DNA of 36,794 bases, taken from assembly GCA_025355645.1 (NCBI GenBank), contig JANXZG010000150.1, positions 1 through 36,794 on the forward strand. Reading direction: 5' to 3'. Positions within the stretch are counted from its first letter, which is position 1. Each line of letters begins with the position of its first letter. The notes below the pieces were generated by a model. That model saw only the letters and a list, made by a program, of their open reading frames with translations, searched no databases and was not told the DNA's origin. The DNA is from Gammaproteobacteria bacterium (GTDB lineage Bacteria > Pseudomonadota > Gammaproteobacteria > Steroidobacterales > Steroidobacteraceae). The translations under genes were made by a program, and so were the position numbers. Of the stretch, positions 17,766-28,080 are shown piece by piece.

Positions 17766-18557
17766 TTATGCTTCGCGGCTTAATTCGGATAGCGTTTGGC
17801 GCAACAGAATCTGCAGCGGCCTGGCGAATGCAGCGTCGAATATCGGCGCTCGCTCCTCACGCAAATAGGCCGACTGGGCGATCTCGAGCTGTACCGCGTC
17901 GATGTGCGCCGCGGGCTGGCCATAGTGCCGCGTGATGTAGCCGCCCTTGAACCGGCCGTTCAGTACATGAGTGAACTCGGTTTGCGCGGCCAGCATTCCG
18001 ACAACTTGCGTTGCGATCCCGGGCGAGCAACTGCGTCCATCCGCCGTACCCACGTTCAGATCCGGCAGGCGACCGTCGAACAGTCCCGGCAAGGTCGAAT
18101 GAATCGAGTGCGCGTCCCATAGCAGGCAGCGTCCGAAGTTCGCGACGTGCCCGCGAATCAGTGCCAAAAGCTGATCGTGGTAGGGCTGCCAGTAACGTTG
18201 CAGGCGAGCCGCGATTTCCTCCGGCGAGGGTTCGTCACCCGCGCCATACAGATCATCTCCAGCAAAGGTCTCTATCGGGCAGACCCCCGTTTCGCGCCGG
18301 CCTGGATACAGCGGCTCGCCATCGGGCGGGCGGTTCAGATCGACCACATAGCGCGAGTGAGTGGCGCGGATTATGGTTGCGCCAAGCTCGCCCGCGAACT
18401 GGTAGAGCTGCGGAATGAACCAGTCGGTGTCCGGGACCTCGCGAGCCGCGCCCGTCATGCGCGTTGCGAGCTCGGGCGGCAGGTACGTGCCGGAGTGCGG
18501 CATGCTGATCAGCAGCGGCATCGCGCCGGGCGAAAGTTTATATAGCGGCGGGATCAT
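17766..18557 (-). CDS. hutG: N-formylglutamate amidohydrolase
   Basis: 263 residues, the usual size for this Zn-dependent hydrolase, which splits N-formyl-L-glutamate into formate and glutamate, the last step of the five-step histidine pathway. Signatures: [16 protein letters not shown] near the N-terminus, [38 protein letters not shown] and [11 protein letters not shown]. Its ATG overlaps the hutH stop (ATGA at 18554-18557). Together with hutF it shows that this organism uses the formylglutamate route rather than direct HutG formiminoglutamase. Confidence 0.94.
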   Translation of the reverse strand: MIPPLYKLSPGAMPLLISMPHSGTYLPPELATRMTGAAREVPDTDWFIPQLYQFAGELGATIIRATHSRYVVDLNRPPDGEPLYPGRRETGVCPIETFAGDDLYGAGDEPSPEEIAARLQRYWQPYHDQLLALIRGHVANFGRCLLWDAHSIHSTLPGLFDGRLPDLNVGTADGRSCSPGIATQVVGMLAAQTEFTHVLNGRFKGGYITRHYGQPAAHIDAVQLEIAQSAYLREERAPIFDAAFARPLQILLRQTLSELSREA

Positions 18558-20086
18558 GCGCGCGAGGGCAGCAGGTGGCCCAGCAGCGGCGCATATCGGC
18601 CGGACCTGACCCAGCCGCTGGCCGCCTCGATATCGGGCGAAAAATACCGGTCGGCTGCGTAAAACGGCACATCGGCACGGATGCCGGCATGTACGCGTTC
18701 GAGCGCCGGTGATGAACGGGTCGGCCGGTGAAAATCGATCCCCTGGGCCGCGGCAAGCAGTTCGATGCCGACGATGCCCGCGGCATTGTCGACCATGCGC
18801 AGCAGCCGCCGCGCCGCATGCGTGGCCATGCTGACATGATCCTCCTGATTTGCCGAGGTCGGAATCGAGTCGACGCTGCAGGGCGCGGCGATGGATTTAT
18901 TTTCGGAGACCAGAGCGGCAGCTGTGACCTGCGCGATCATGAAACCTGAATTCAAGCCGCTGTTATCAACCAGGAAAGGCGGCAAGCCGCTCATCTTCGG
19001 ATCAACCAGCACGGCGATGCGCCGCTCCGAGAGGTTGCCGATCTCGGCGATTGCAAGCGCCAGCGTATCCGCTGCAAATGCCACCGGCTCGCCGTGAAAA
19101 TTACCGCCCGATAGCACATCGCCGCCATCGGTGAACAACAGCGGATTGTCGGTAACGGCATTGGCCTCAAGGTTCAATGTCACGGCGACGTTGCGGATCA
19201 AGTCGAGGCACGCGCCCATGACCTGCGGCTGGCAGCGAAAGGAATAGGGGTCCTGGACGCGCGCGCAATTGACGTGCGACGCGCGTATCGCGCTGCCGGC
19301 CATCAGCTGCAGGTACTCGCGGGCGACGGCGATCTGGCCTGGTTGGCGGCGTGCGCTGTGGATGCGCGCATCGAATGGCGCATCGCTGCCCTTCAGCGCA
19401 TCGACCGACATGGCTCCCGCGACCACCGCCGCGGCGTACAGATCTTCCGCGCCAAACAACCCGGCCAGCGCCAGGGCCGTGGATACCTGGGTGCCGTTGA
19501 TCAATGCAAGGCCCTCCTTGGCGCGCAGCTTGAAAGGTTGCAGGCCGGCCTGTTGCAGACCCTGCGCCGCATCGAGGATCTGGCCACGGACACGCACCTT
19601 GCCGATCCCCAGCAGCACGGCGCCCAGGTGCGCGAGCGGCGCAAGATCGCCCGAGGCGCCGACGGATCCCTGGGCGGGAATCAGCGGGTATACCTGACGG
19701 TTCAGCAGCGCGAGCAGTCCGTTAATCAGTGGATGGCCGATGCCGGACAAGCCCTGCGCGAGTGCATTGACCTTCAGCGCCAGGATCAGGCGAACCACTG
19801 CGTCGGGCAGCGGCTCACCGATGCCCGCAGCATGCGACATCAGCAGGTTTCGTTGCAGCAGTTCCAGCTGATCGTCAGGGATGCGGGTCTGGGCCAGCAG
19901 CCCGAAGCCGGTATTGATGCCATAGGCGGCCGTGCCGCGCGCGACAATGTCATCAACCAGCTGGGCCGCGCGCGTGATGCGCAGCCGATCCGCCTCGCCG
20001 AGCGAGAGCTGCACTGGCTGCGCGAATATCTGGCGCAGGTCGGCCAGTGATAATTCGCCGACGCGCAAAGTCACCGTGGTGGTCAC
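18554..20086 (-). CDS. hutH: Histidine ammonia-lyase
   Basis: 510 residues, normal for the family. It removes ammonia from L-histidine to give trans-urocanate. The electrophilic MIO cofactor forms from Ala144-Ser145-Gly146 in [15 protein letters not shown]. Tyr55 ([10 protein letters not shown]) is also conserved. Further family segments are [15 protein letters not shown] and [15 protein letters not shown]. The start is GTG at 20086, overlapping the hutU stop by four bases. Translation is likely coupled with hutU and hutG. Confidence 0.96.
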   Translation of the reverse strand: MTTTVTLRVGELSLADLRQIFAQPVQLSLGEADRLRITRAAQLVDDIVARGTAAYGINTGFGLLAQTRIPDDQLELLQRNLLMSHAAGIGEPLPDAVVRLILALKVNALAQGLSGIGHPLINGLLALLNRQVYPLIPAQGSVGASGDLAPLAHLGAVLLGIGKVRVRGQILDAAQGLQQAGLQPFKLRAKEGLALINGTQVSTALALAGLFGAEDLYAAAVVAGAMSVDALKGSDAPFDARIHSARRQPGQIAVAREYLQLMAGSAIRASHVNCARVQDPYSFRCQPQVMGACLDLIRNVAVTLNLEANAVTDNPLLFTDGGDVLSGGNFHGEPVAFAADTLALAIAEIGNLSERRIAVLVDPKMSGLPPFLVDNSGLNSGFMIAQVTAAALVSENKSIAAPCSVDSIPTSANQEDHVSMATHAARRLLRMVDNAAGIVGIELLAAAQGIDFHRPTRSSPALERVHAGIRADVPFYAADRYFSPDIEAASGWVRSGRYAPLLGHLLPSRA

Positions 20087-21756
20087 GGTGATTTTCTCAG
20101 CATCGGCAGGTCGAGTCCCTGTTCGCGCGCGCAGTCAATCGCAGCGGGGTAGCCCGCATCGGCGTGGCGCATGACGCCGGTTCCTGGATCATTCCACAGC
20201 ACGCGCGCGACGCGCTTGTGCGCGGCCGGCGACCCATCGCACACGACCACGACGCCGGCGTGTTGTGAATAGCCCATGCCGACCCCGCCGCCATGATGGA
20301 TCGACACCCAGGTCGCGCCGCCGGCCGTGTTTAACAGGGCATTCAGCAGGGGCCAATCCGAGACCGCATCCGAGCCGTCCAGCATTGCTTCGGTTTCGCG
20401 GTTGGGGCTCGCGACCGACCCGGAGTCCAGGTGGTCGCGGCCAATGACGATCGGCGCGGCCAGTTCGCCGCTGCGAACCATCTCGTTGAAGGCAAGCCCT
20501 AGGCGATGCCGCTGCCCGAGGCCGACCCAGCAGATGCGCGCGGGCAGGCCCTGGAACTGGATGCGCGAACGCGCCATGTCGAGCCAGTTGTGCAGATGCG
20601 GATCGTCCGGGATCAGCTCCTTGACCTTGGCATCAGTCTTGTAGATGTCCTGCGGATCACCCGAGAGCGCAACCCAGCGGAATGGCCCGATGCCGCGGCA
20701 AAACAGCGGCCGTATGTATTCCGGCACAAATCCCGGGATGTCGAAGGCCCTGGCGATGCCTTCGTCAAGCGCGACCTGGCGGATGTTATTGCCGTAATCG
20801 AATACAGGCAGGCCCATGGACTTGAAGCGCAGCAGGTACTCGACATGCTTCGCCATCGAACGGCTGGCGGCCGCCGCCGTGCCGGCCGGATCCTGAGCGC
20901 GCCGCTCATCCCACTCGGCGACACTCCAGCCCTGCGGCAGGTAGCCGTTGACCGGATCGTGCGCGGAGGTCTGGTCGGTCAGCGCGTCGGGCCGCAGGCC
21001 GCGCGCGAGTAACTCTTCCAGTACATCCACGATATTGCCAAGCAATCCGACTGAAGTCGCCTGGCCGGATTTTGCGGCCGCGTCGATGTGGCCCAGGGCC
21101 TCGTCGAGCGTGTTTGCCTGCACATCGACATAGCGCGTCTCGAGCCGCTTCGCAATGCGATCCTGGCGGCATTCGACCGCGATCATGCTGGCGCCCGCCA
21201 TGGTTGCCGCCAGCGGCTGTGCACCGCCCATACCGCCCAGGCCCGCGGTCAGGATCCACTTGCCCGCAAGATGGCCACCGAAATGCCGGCGTCCCATCTC
21301 TACGAATGTCTCGTAGGTACCCTGCACGATGCCCTGGCTGCCAATGTAGATCCAGGAGCCGGCCGTCATCTGGCCGTACATCGCGAGGCCCTTGCGGTCG
21401 AGCTCGTGGAAGTGTTCCCAGGTCGCCCAGTGCGGCACCAGGTTCGAATTTGCGATCAGCACCCGCGGCGCGTCTGCATGCGTAGGGAACACGCCCACGG
21501 GCTTGCCCGACTGAATCAGCAGTGTCTCATCCTCGCCCAGCGTCTTCAGCGTCTCGACAATGCGGTCGTAGCAGTTCCAATCGCGCGCAGCCCGGCCTAT
21601 GCCACCATATACGACCAGCTCGGCCGGATTTTCGGCAACTTCCGGGTCGAGGTTGTTCATCAGCATGCGCAGCGGCGCCTCGGTCATCCAGGAGCGGGCG
21701 GACAGCTTCGTGCCGCGCGCGGCGCGGATCACACGGGGGTTGACGGGGGCTAGCAT
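20083..21756 (-). CDS. hutU: Urocanate hydratase
   Basis: 557 residues, the standard size. With tightly bound NAD+ it hydrates urocanate to 4-imidazolone-5-propionate. Recognisable segments are [40 protein letters not shown] (nucleotide-binding region), [30 protein letters not shown], the active-site Cys segment [15 protein letters not shown], and [15 protein letters not shown]. It starts 22 bases after hutC and overlaps hutH. The frame is intact. Confidence 0.96.
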   Translation of the reverse strand: MLAPVNPRVIRAARGTKLSARSWMTEAPLRMLMNNLDPEVAENPAELVVYGGIGRAARDWNCYDRIVETLKTLGEDETLLIQSGKPVGVFPTHADAPRVLIANSNLVPHWATWEHFHELDRKGLAMYGQMTAGSWIYIGSQGIVQGTYETFVEMGRRHFGGHLAGKWILTAGLGGMGGAQPLAATMAGASMIAVECRQDRIAKRLETRYVDVQANTLDEALGHIDAAAKSGQATSVGLLGNIVDVLEELLARGLRPDALTDQTSAHDPVNGYLPQGWSVAEWDERRAQDPAGTAAAASRSMAKHVEYLLRFKSMGLPVFDYGNNIRQVALDEGIARAFDIPGFVPEYIRPLFCRGIGPFRWVALSGDPQDIYKTDAKVKELIPDDPHLHNWLDMARSRIQFQGLPARICWVGLGQRHRLGLAFNEMVRSGELAAPIVIGRDHLDSGSVASPNRETEAMLDGSDAVSDWPLLNALLNTAGGATWVSIHHGGGVGMGYSQHAGVVVVCDGSPAAHKRVARVLWNDPGTGVMRHADAGYPAAIDCAREQGLDLPMLRKSP

Positions 21757-21778
21757 GATGTATTCAGGCCTCTAAGAT

Positions 21779-22498
21779 TCAGGGGCGAAACCGCCCAGAT
21801 AATTCGTATCGCGATCCGGGGTGGAACAGATTCGCAACGGATGCAATCGCGCCGGCTGCCCAGGTGCGCCTGATCATCAACAGGCAGGGCTCGTCGTGCG
21901 GCATGGCCAGGAGCTTGCGTGTTCGATCGTCTGGCATCACCGCGCGCAGCACATGCTCGGCCTCCTGCAAAGGAGCTATGTCGGCGAGGTACTCGGAAGG
22001 GGTGGTCGCGCTGAAATCGACCTTCAGGTAATCCGGTGCGACGCTGGCGAGCACGTAGCGATCCTCGAGCTGGACCGCCTGGTCATTTTCGTAGTGCACG
22101 ATCAGGGAACAAAAAAGCAGGGTTCGTGGCGCAACCGCGAAGTCAGCGGCAAGCTGCGCCACGGCGCGCACCCGCTCGACCGAAATGACGTGCGCGCGAT
22201 GTGCGTGCCCGCGCGCGCGGATTTCCGCCGCGATACTGCGCACCTCGAGCGGGTGAGCCTGGACATGCCGGTCCGCAACGAAACTGCCGACTCCCGCGAC
22301 GCGCACCAGCACCCCTTCGTCGCTCAGTTCGCGCAGCGCCCGATTGGCCGTCATGCGCGAAATGCCGAAGGACCTGACGATGTCATTTTCCGAGGGGACG
22401 CGCGCCGAAGTCGCCCATTTGCCCGAGCTGATGTTGTCGAGTATGTGGCGTTTAACCTGCAAATACAGAGGCTGGACCGAGGCAGCGGACTTGCGCAT
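21779..22498 (-). CDS. hutC: HutC-type GntR-family transcriptional regulator
   Basis: 239 residues from ATG 22498. An in-frame TTG at 22525 would place the start inside a HutC-like operator and has no better ribosome site. The N-terminal GntR winged helix has PLYLQVKRHILDNISSGKW and SENDIVRSFGISRMTANRALREL, then the UTRA effector domain (about residues 85-235). HutC represses hut genes and is released by urocanate in Pseudomonas and Klebsiella. Here it sits between hutF and hutU on the same strand, and candidate operators lie just before it and in the hutF/hutI spacer, which suggests autoregulation and control of both arms. Confidence 0.9.
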   Translation of the reverse strand: MRKSAASVQPLYLQVKRHILDNISSGKWATSARVPSENDIVRSFGISRMTANRALRELSDEGVLVRVAGVGSFVADRHVQAHPLEVRSIAAEIRARGHAHRAHVISVERVRAVAQLAADFAVAPRTLLFCSLIVHYENDQAVQLEDRYVLASVAPDYLKVDFSATTPSEYLADIAPLQEAEHVLRAVMPDDRTRKLLAMPHDEPCLLMIRRTWAAGAIASVANLFHPGSRYELSGRFRP

Positions 22499-22513
22499 GG
22501 GCGCCAGATTAAG

Positions 22514-22525
22514 CTGTATAGACAA
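22514..22525. promoter_or_regulatory. HutC-like operator upstream of hutC
   Basis: CTGTATAGACAA contains TGTATAGACA, one mismatch from the TGTA-N2-TACA motif reported for HutC. It shares CTGTATA and the final AA with the site at 23941-23952 in the hutF/hutI spacer. It lies 16 bases upstream of the hutC start, in the short hutF-hutC gap. Confidence 0.5.
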
Positions 22526-22540
22526 CTCTAGTCAAGAGCC

Positions 22541-23929
22541 TCAATCCGGACTCTTGAGGCGCTGCATCAACTGGGCAAATTTGCTGCGCGATGCGCCCTC
22601 GGCCGCGTGCTCGCCACCCTTGACGACCCAACGCCCCGCTACCATCACATCGCAAATCGCAGCGTCGGCTGCGGCAAACAGCAAATGGTCGAGCGCAGCC
22701 TCGAGCGGCGCCCCGGCCAGGGACGGATGCGATGGATCAAGCACCAGCCAGTCGGCGCGCTGTCCGGCAGCGATGGCACCCGCGGGCTGGCCGAGGGCCT
22801 GCGCACCGGTGCTCGCCGCCTCGCGCCACAGTCGGGTGCCGAGATTCGGCAGCTGCGCAGTCGCGAGCACAGCGCGGCGCCTGCGGCGCAGGCGCTGCTG
22901 ATATTCGAGCCAGCGCAGTTCCTCAGCCGGATTGACCGTCGATTGGCTGTCGGACCCGATGCACAGGCGCCCCCGCGCTTTCAGGAATGCCGGAGCCGCA
23001 AAAAAGCCATCGCCGAGATTCGCCTCCGTCGAAATCGATACGCAGACGGCGGCGCCCGTTGCCGCGACACCGCGCAACTCCGCGCTAGTGGCCTGGGTAC
23101 AATGGACCAGGCACCAATGCCGATCCAAAAGACCCGCCTGCAACAGCAACTCGATGGGGCGCATGCCGCTGTGGGCCCTGCACGAGTCCACCTCGCGGTT
23201 TTGCTCGGCCACATGTACATGCAATGGCAGGCCCGGGTCAATGCTGCGAAGTTGCGCCGTCGCGGCGCGCAGCGTCTGCTCTGAGACCGCGCGAAGGCTA
23301 TGGAACGCGGCGCCGACGAATGAGCCGCCGCCTCGGGAAGGGCCGCGCGTGCGCGCGGCGTCATCAACTGCGCGCACGAACGCGTCAGTTTCCATGGCAA
23401 AGCGACGTTGCTCCGCCTTCAGCGCTACGGAGCCGAAGTCACTGCTCTGGTAGAGCGTCGGCAACAGCGTAAGGCTTATGCCTGTGGTCTCGGACGCGGC
23501 CCGTACCGCGTCCCATAGCGCGTTGTTGCCGGCATAGGCCGAGCCATCCCTACGCCGGTGCAGGTAGTGGAATTCCGCAACCGAGGTGTAACCCGCCTTC
23601 AGCATCTCGATGAACAGCTGCGTTGCGACGACCTGTAGTTCATCAGGCTCGAGGCGGTTGGCAAGCCGATACATCGCATCGCGCCAGGTCCAGAAGCTGT
23701 CACCCGCCGAGGTACGGAACTCGGCTGACCCGGCCATCGCCCGCTGGAACGCGTGGCTGTGCGCATTCGGCATGCCGGGGATGACTATGCCGCTGATGCG
23801 CTCGGCATCCGGTGGCGGCACGCCCTGTTCCACGCGCTCGATGGACCCATCGTCGGCAATGCTGACATTGACGTGCCGTGACCAGCCATCCGCGAGCAGC
23901 GCCGAACTCAAATGGTATTGTCGGGTCAT
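22541..23929 (-). CDS. hutF: N-formimino-L-glutamate deiminase
   Basis: 462 residues from ATG 23929; a frame extending to 23974 would cross the operator and is not conserved. HutF, an amidohydrolase, deaminates formiminoglutamate to formylglutamate and ammonia. Metal and active-site segments are PGMPNAHSHAFQRAMAG, VAEFHYLH, LPLHVHVAEQ, CLVHCTQ, STEANLGDG and IGSDSQSTVNP. These match HutF rather than HutI or atrazine-type relatives. It is the first gene of the minus-strand hut operon and diverges from hutI. Confidence 0.93.
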   Translation of the reverse strand: MTRQYHLSSALLADGWSRHVNVSIADDGSIERVEQGVPPPDAERISGIVIPGMPNAHSHAFQRAMAGSAEFRTSAGDSFWTWRDAMYRLANRLEPDELQVVATQLFIEMLKAGYTSVAEFHYLHRRRDGSAYAGNNALWDAVRAASETTGISLTLLPTLYQSSDFGSVALKAEQRRFAMETDAFVRAVDDAARTRGPSRGGGSFVGAAFHSLRAVSEQTLRAATAQLRSIDPGLPLHVHVAEQNREVDSCRAHSGMRPIELLLQAGLLDRHWCLVHCTQATSAELRGVAATGAAVCVSISTEANLGDGFFAAPAFLKARGRLCIGSDSQSTVNPAEELRWLEYQQRLRRRRRAVLATAQLPNLGTRLWREAASTGAQALGQPAGAIAAGQRADWLVLDPSHPSLAGAPLEAALDHLLFAAADAAICDVMVAGRWVVKGGEHAAEGASRSKFAQLMQRLKSPD

Positions 23930-23935
23930 GTTGCC

Positions 23936-23952
23936 TATACCTGTATATGTAA
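23936..23952. promoter_or_regulatory. HutC-like operator in the hutF/hutI divergent spacer
   Basis: TATAC-CT-GTATA is a perfect inverted repeat (23936-23947), followed by TGTAA. The stretch CTGTATATGTAA (23941-23952) matches 9 of 12 positions of the site before hutC. It lies 6 bases upstream of the hutF ATG, so a bound repressor would block hutF and probably hutI, whose start is about 50 bases away. Confidence 0.55.
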
Positions 23953-24000
23953 CCGAGCTTGCCTTATCATCCACGCGACATCAATAAGACGGACCCTGCC

Positions 24001-25281
24001 GTGCAGCATCACGACACTGAAGCCTGGGACCAGGTTTGGACAGGCGCCAATATTGCCACGATGGTGGACGGCGGCGATCCCTATGGCGCATTGGCAGACG
24101 CTGCGGTGGCGGTGCGCGGCGAGCGCATCGCGTGGATCGGCCCGACGCGACAGGCGCTGCCACAGGCGAAAGCGGTCGGTGCCCGCGTGCATGATGCAGC
24201 GGGGCTTTGGATAACTCCCGGCCTGATCGATTGCCACACACATCTGGTGTATGGCGGCGATCGGGTGGCGGAATACGAAATGCGCCTGAAGGGCGCCTCC
24301 TATGAGCAGATTGCGCGCGCCGGTGGCGGCATCCAGTCGACGGTCGCCGCGACACGGGCGGCGGGCATCGATGAGCTTCGTGCCTCGGCCGAGCTTCGCG
24401 CCCGGCGCCTGATGGGGGAGGGCGTGACGACGCTCGAGATCAAGTCCGGTTATGGCCTTGACCTCGCGAGCGAGCAACGAATGCTCGAGGTTGCCCGCCG
24501 ACTCGGGCGTGACCTGGCGCTGTCCGTGCGCACGACTTTTCTCGGCCTGCATGCGCTTCCTACCGAATACAGCACCGATCGCCAGGCTTATGTCGATGCG
24601 GTCAGCGGGCCGTGGCTAGAGACACTTGCCGCGGCGCGTCTCGTCGATGCGGTTGACGCGTTCTGCGAAGACATTGCTTTTACCGTGGCCGAGGCGGGCC
24701 AGTTCCTGCGCGCCGCTGCCCGCCTGAATTTACCGGCTCATGTGCATGCCGGGCAATTGAGTGACCTCGGTGCCGCGGAGCTCGCGGCCGATGTCACGGC
24801 CCTGTCCGCGGATCACCTCGAATACCTGAGCGCCGGTGGTGCGGCGGCGCTGAAAAAAAGCGGTACCGTCGCGGTGCTGCTGCCCTGCGCGTATTACATG
24901 CTGCGGCAAACTGCACCGCCACCGATAGCGCTGCTGCGCGACACCGGAGTACCCGTTGCAGTTGCCACCGACTGCAACCCCGGCACCTCGCCCTGCACCT
25001 CGCTGCTGCTTGCGATGAGCATGGCCTGTACGTTGTTCGGCCTGACGCCGGAGGAGGCGCTTGCCGGTGTCACACGCAACGCAGCTCGCGCGTTGGGGTT
25101 ACACGGCGATCGAGGCACCCTTGAAATAGGGCGCCGCGCCGACTTCGCGCTATGGCGTATCGGGCGCCCCGCTGAGCTTTGCTACGCGCTCGGGGCGAAT
25201 CCGCTCGCGGGAGTCGTGTTTGGTGGCCAATCGCGTGTTTCGGATATGATCCCGCCGATGCAGACTAAGAAACCGAATTGA
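24001..25281 (+). CDS. hutI: Imidazolonepropionase
   Basis: 426 residues from GTG 24001 (GGA about 8 bases upstream). A TTG at 23959 would add 14 unconserved residues and sits next to the operator. The amidohydrolase opens the ring of imidazolonepropionate to formiminoglutamate. Metal ligands and active-site segments: PGLIDCHTHLVYGGDR, EIKSGYGLD, LPAHVHAGQLSD, SADHLEYLS and ATDCNPGTSPCTSL. It is read away from hutF, and the glutamine-synthetase-like gene follows after 16 bases, so hutI probably heads a mixed operon with the gamma-glutamylation genes. Confidence 0.94.
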   Translation: MQHHDTEAWDQVWTGANIATMVDGGDPYGALADAAVAVRGERIAWIGPTRQALPQAKAVGARVHDAAGLWITPGLIDCHTHLVYGGDRVAEYEMRLKGASYEQIARAGGGIQSTVAATRAAGIDELRASAELRARRLMGEGVTTLEIKSGYGLDLASEQRMLEVARRLGRDLALSVRTTFLGLHALPTEYSTDRQAYVDAVSGPWLETLAAARLVDAVDAFCEDIAFTVAEAGQFLRAAARLNLPAHVHAGQLSDLGAAELAADVTALSADHLEYLSAGGAAALKKSGTVAVLLPCAYYMLRQTAPPPIALLRDTGVPVAVATDCNPGTSPCTSLLLAMSMACTLFGLTPEEALAGVTRNAARALGLHGDRGTLEIGRRADFALWRIGRPAELCYALGANPLAGVVFGGQSRVSDMIPPMQTKKPN

Positions 25282-25297
25282 CGGGACGATCGCCTTA

Positions 25298-26665
25298 ATG
25301 ACGCCAAAAAATACTGACGAAATTGCTGCCCTGACGGCCTCGATCAAGGATCGTGGCATCGAACATGTGAAAGTTGGCGTGTTCGATGGCGACGGGATCC
25401 TGCGCGGCAAGTACCTGCGTCGGGAGAAATTCCTCGCGGCTTTGGAAAAGGACATGGGGTTTTGCGATGTGGTCCTGGGCTGGGATTCGGACGACAAATT
25501 GATTGACAACGTGAAGTACACCGGCTGGCACACGGCCTATCCGGACGCCGCGGTCCGGCTGCTGCCGGAAACGCGCCGCGATATCCCATTCGAGCCGAAA
25601 ACGCTGTTCGTGCTGGGAGAGTTTGCAGGGGCGGCCGAGGCGGTGTGCCCGCGCGCGACGCTGCGGCGCGTATTGAAGCGCGCCGAAGGCATGGGCTATT
25701 CGGTCAGTGCGGCGGCCGAGTTCGAGTTCTTCATGTTCCGCGAGACCCCTGAGACAGTGCGCGAGAAGGGGTACCGGAATCTGCAGACGATGACGCCCGG
25801 CAATTTCGGCTATTCCATGCTGCGCAGCGCGGTGCATGCCGAGCTGTGCCAGGAGTTGCTGGACCTCGGCCAGGCAATGCGCTTTCCGATTGAAGGCTTG
25901 CACTCGGAAACGGGTCCGGGTGTTCTCGAAGCGGCGCTGATGTATTCCGAAGCGCTGGAGGCGGCCGACCGGGCGGCGCTATTCAAGACCTTCACGAAGG
26001 CGCTTTGCCAGCGTCGCGGACTGATGGCAACCTTCATGGCGAAATGGTCGCCGACCCTGCCGGGACAAAGCGGCCACCTGCATGTGTCCATGCGGCGCGC
26101 CGATGGTTCGCCGGTATTCTACGACCCGGCGAAGCCGCAGGACGTCTCTGATGAGATGCGCTGGTTCATCGGTGGCCAGCAGGCGCTGATGCCGGAAGTG
26201 CTGGCGATGGTCGCATCCACGGTGAACAGCTATTCGCGCCTGGTGCCCGGATACTGGGCGCCGACATCGGCCACCTGGGGAGTTGAGAATCGCACCACGG
26301 CGCTGCGCGTCATTCGTGGCGGCCCCTCCAGCCAGCGCGTTGAGTACCGGATCGCCGCGGCCGACATCAATCCTTATATTGCGCTCGCGGCGGCGATCGG
26401 TTCCGGCCTGTGGGGAATCGAGCACCGTATCGAACCGGATGCGCCGATCGTCGGCAATGCCTACGATCGTGAGCATCCGCCGGGGCGCAGGCTGCCGGCC
26501 ACGCTCTGGGAAGCGGCCGAGAGGCTGGTGGAATCTGCAGCGGCCCGCGCGCTCTTCGGCGATGCATTTGTCGAGCATCACGCGGCCACACGCCAGTGGG
26601 AAGAGCGCGAGTTCCGTCGTGCCGTGACCGATTGGGAACTTCGCCGATATTTTGAAATCATCTAA
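25298..26665 (+). CDS. Glutamine-synthetase-like gamma-glutamyl-amide ligase (PuuA/GlnA3/GlnA4/IpuC type)
   Basis: 455 residues. A GS beta-grasp N-domain (VKVGVFDGDGILRGKYL) precedes the catalytic domain. Metal ligands are E141 and E143 (EFEFF), E204 (HSETGPG), E211 and H260 (GHLHVS); the ATP/glutamate region NSYSRLVPGYWAPT and RVEYRIAAADINPYIALAA follow. The enzyme should join the gamma-carboxyl of glutamate to an amine using ATP. Housekeeping GlnA has an adenylylation loop and different N-terminus; this one groups by its features with the GS-like enzymes that glutamylate polyamines, ethanolamine or isopropylamine. It follows hutI by 16 bases and precedes an aldehyde dehydrogenase, an iron alcohol dehydrogenase and an amidotransferase. 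The amine substrate is not known. Confidence 0.85.
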   Translation: MTPKNTDEIAALTASIKDRGIEHVKVGVFDGDGILRGKYLRREKFLAALEKDMGFCDVVLGWDSDDKLIDNVKYTGWHTAYPDAAVRLLPETRRDIPFEPKTLFVLGEFAGAAEAVCPRATLRRVLKRAEGMGYSVSAAAEFEFFMFRETPETVREKGYRNLQTMTPGNFGYSMLRSAVHAELCQELLDLGQAMRFPIEGLHSETGPGVLEAALMYSEALEAADRAALFKTFTKALCQRRGLMATFMAKWSPTLPGQSGHLHVSMRRADGSPVFYDPAKPQDVSDEMRWFIGGQQALMPEVLAMVASTVNSYSRLVPGYWAPTSATWGVENRTTALRVIRGGPSSQRVEYRIAAADINPYIALAAAIGSGLWGIEHRIEPDAPIVGNAYDREHPPGRRLPATLWEAAERLVESAAARALFGDAFVEHHAATRQWEEREFRRAVTDWELRRYFEII

Positions 26666-26688
26666 AAACATCTCGCTGGAAAACATCC

Positions 26689-28080
26689 GTGACTGAATTG
26701 CAGAAGACCATAAGCCCGGTGGATGGGCGTATCTACGTCGAGCGTGCGCTTGCCGACGATGCCGCCATTGACCGCTGCCTGAGCAACGCGCTGCGCGCTC
26801 AGCGCGGCTGGGCGCAGCAGCCGCTTGCAACGCGCGTCGCGATCCTGACCCGCGCAGTCGATGCCTTCGTCGCTAAAGGCGCCGACATTGCCACGGAAAT
26901 CACCTGGCAGATGGGCCGGCCGTTGCGCCACTCACCGGGTGAGGTACGCGGCTTCGAAGAGCGCGCGCGCTACATGCTCAGCATCGCGGCGACCGCGCTG
27001 GCACCGATCATTCCGGAAGAAAAGAGCGGATTTCGTCGTCAGATCAAGCGCGTGCCTCTCGGCATCGTTGCCGTCGTGGCACCCTGGAATTATCCATACC
27101 TGACCGCAGTGAACGCGGTGATGCCGGCGTTGATTGCCGGCAACGCCGTGGTGCTGAAAGCCTCTCACCAGACCCCGCTGTGCGCCGAGCGCTTCGCCGA
27201 GGCGTTTACGTCGGCCGGCTTGCCGCCCGGGGTATTCCAGTACCTGCATTTGTCCCATGCCGCTACGTCGCGATTGATGAGCGACAGCAGGATTGCGAAT
27301 GTCTGTTTTACGGGCTCCGTTGCCGGTGGCCGCGCCGTCATGCAGGCAACGGCGGGCGGCTTTGCGACCGCCGGCCTTGAGCTCGGCGGCAAGGATCCAG
27401 CCTACGTGCGTCACGATGCCCATCTCGAGCAAGCGATCGAATCCCTGACCGACGGCGCATTCTTCAATTCGGGGCAGTCCTGCTGCGGCATCAAGCGCAT
27501 TTACGTGGCTGACGATAAGTTCGCGGCCTTTGTCGACGGCGTAGTGAACCTCACGCATCAGTACCGGCTCGCGACGCCCGTGGATACGGAGACAACGCTG
27601 GGTCCGGTCGTGCGCACCGCTGCGGCCGAGGCGGTGCGCACCCAGGTTGCCGCGGCAGTCAATGAGGGCGCGCGCGCGCTGATCGATGCAAAGCGATTCC
27701 CGGAAAGCCGCGCCGGCACCCCCTACCTTGCGCCGCAGGTCTTGATCGACGTCAACCACTCGATGTCGATCATGCGCGAGGAAACCTTCGGCCCAGCCGT
27801 CGGCATCATGCGCGTCGGCTCCGATGCGGAGGCCATACGCCTGATGAATGACAGCGATTTTGGCCTGACCGCCGCAATCTTCTCTGGCGATCAGGGCGCG
27901 GCCGAGTCGCTCGCCGACCAGCTGGAGACCGGCACGGTGTTCCTTAATCGCTGCGACTATCTCGACCCCGCGCTGGCGTGGACCGGCGTCAAGTATTCCG
28001 GCCGCGGTTGCACGCTGTCACGCGTGGGCTTTGAACAGCTAACGCGGCCCAAGTCCTATCACTTCAGGATTCCCTCATGA
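26689..28080 (+). CDS. NAD(P)+-dependent aldehyde dehydrogenase of the gamma-glutamylation cluster
   Basis: 463 residues, start GTG 26689. Catalytic residues are visible: N134 in APWNYP, E231 in LELGGKDP and the nucleophile C265 in NSGQSCCG. ETFGPAVGIMRV and NDSDFGLTAAIFSG are standard ALDH segments. It oxidises an aldehyde to a carboxylate in the cytoplasm. Its stop overlaps the Fe-ADH start (ATGA at 28077-28080), which suggests that the two act in sequence on alcohol and aldehyde. The role parallels PuuC, which oxidises a gamma-glutamyl aminoaldehyde. Exact substrate is inferred from context only. Confidence 0.87.
   Translation: MTELQKTISPVDGRIYVERALADDAAIDRCLSNALRAQRGWAQQPLATRVAILTRAVDAFVAKGADIATEITWQMGRPLRHSPGEVRGFEERARYMLSIAATALAPIIPEEKSGFRRQIKRVPLGIVAVVAPWNYPYLTAVNAVMPALIAGNAVVLKASHQTPLCAERFAEAFTSAGLPPGVFQYLHLSHAATSRLMSDSRIANVCFTGSVAGGRAVMQATAGGFATAGLELGGKDPAYVRHDAHLEQAIESLTDGAFFNSGQSCCGIKRIYVADDKFAAFVDGVVNLTHQYRLATPVDTETTLGPVVRTAAAEAVRTQVAAAVNEGARALIDAKRFPESRAGTPYLAPQVLIDVNHSMSIMREETFGPAVGIMRVGSDAEAIRLMNDSDFGLTAAIFSGDQGAAESLADQLETGTVFLNRCDYLDPALAWTGVKYSGRGCTLSRVGFEQLTRPKSYHFRIPS

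Noticed and set aside
23959..24000. TTG start for hutI
   Set aside because: It would add residues not conserved in HutI; the GTG at 24001 gives the usual N-terminus.
25979..26830. Long minus-strand open frame opposite the GS-like and ALDH genes
   Set aside because: It covers two well-supported coding regions and has shadow-like composition with no recognisable motif.
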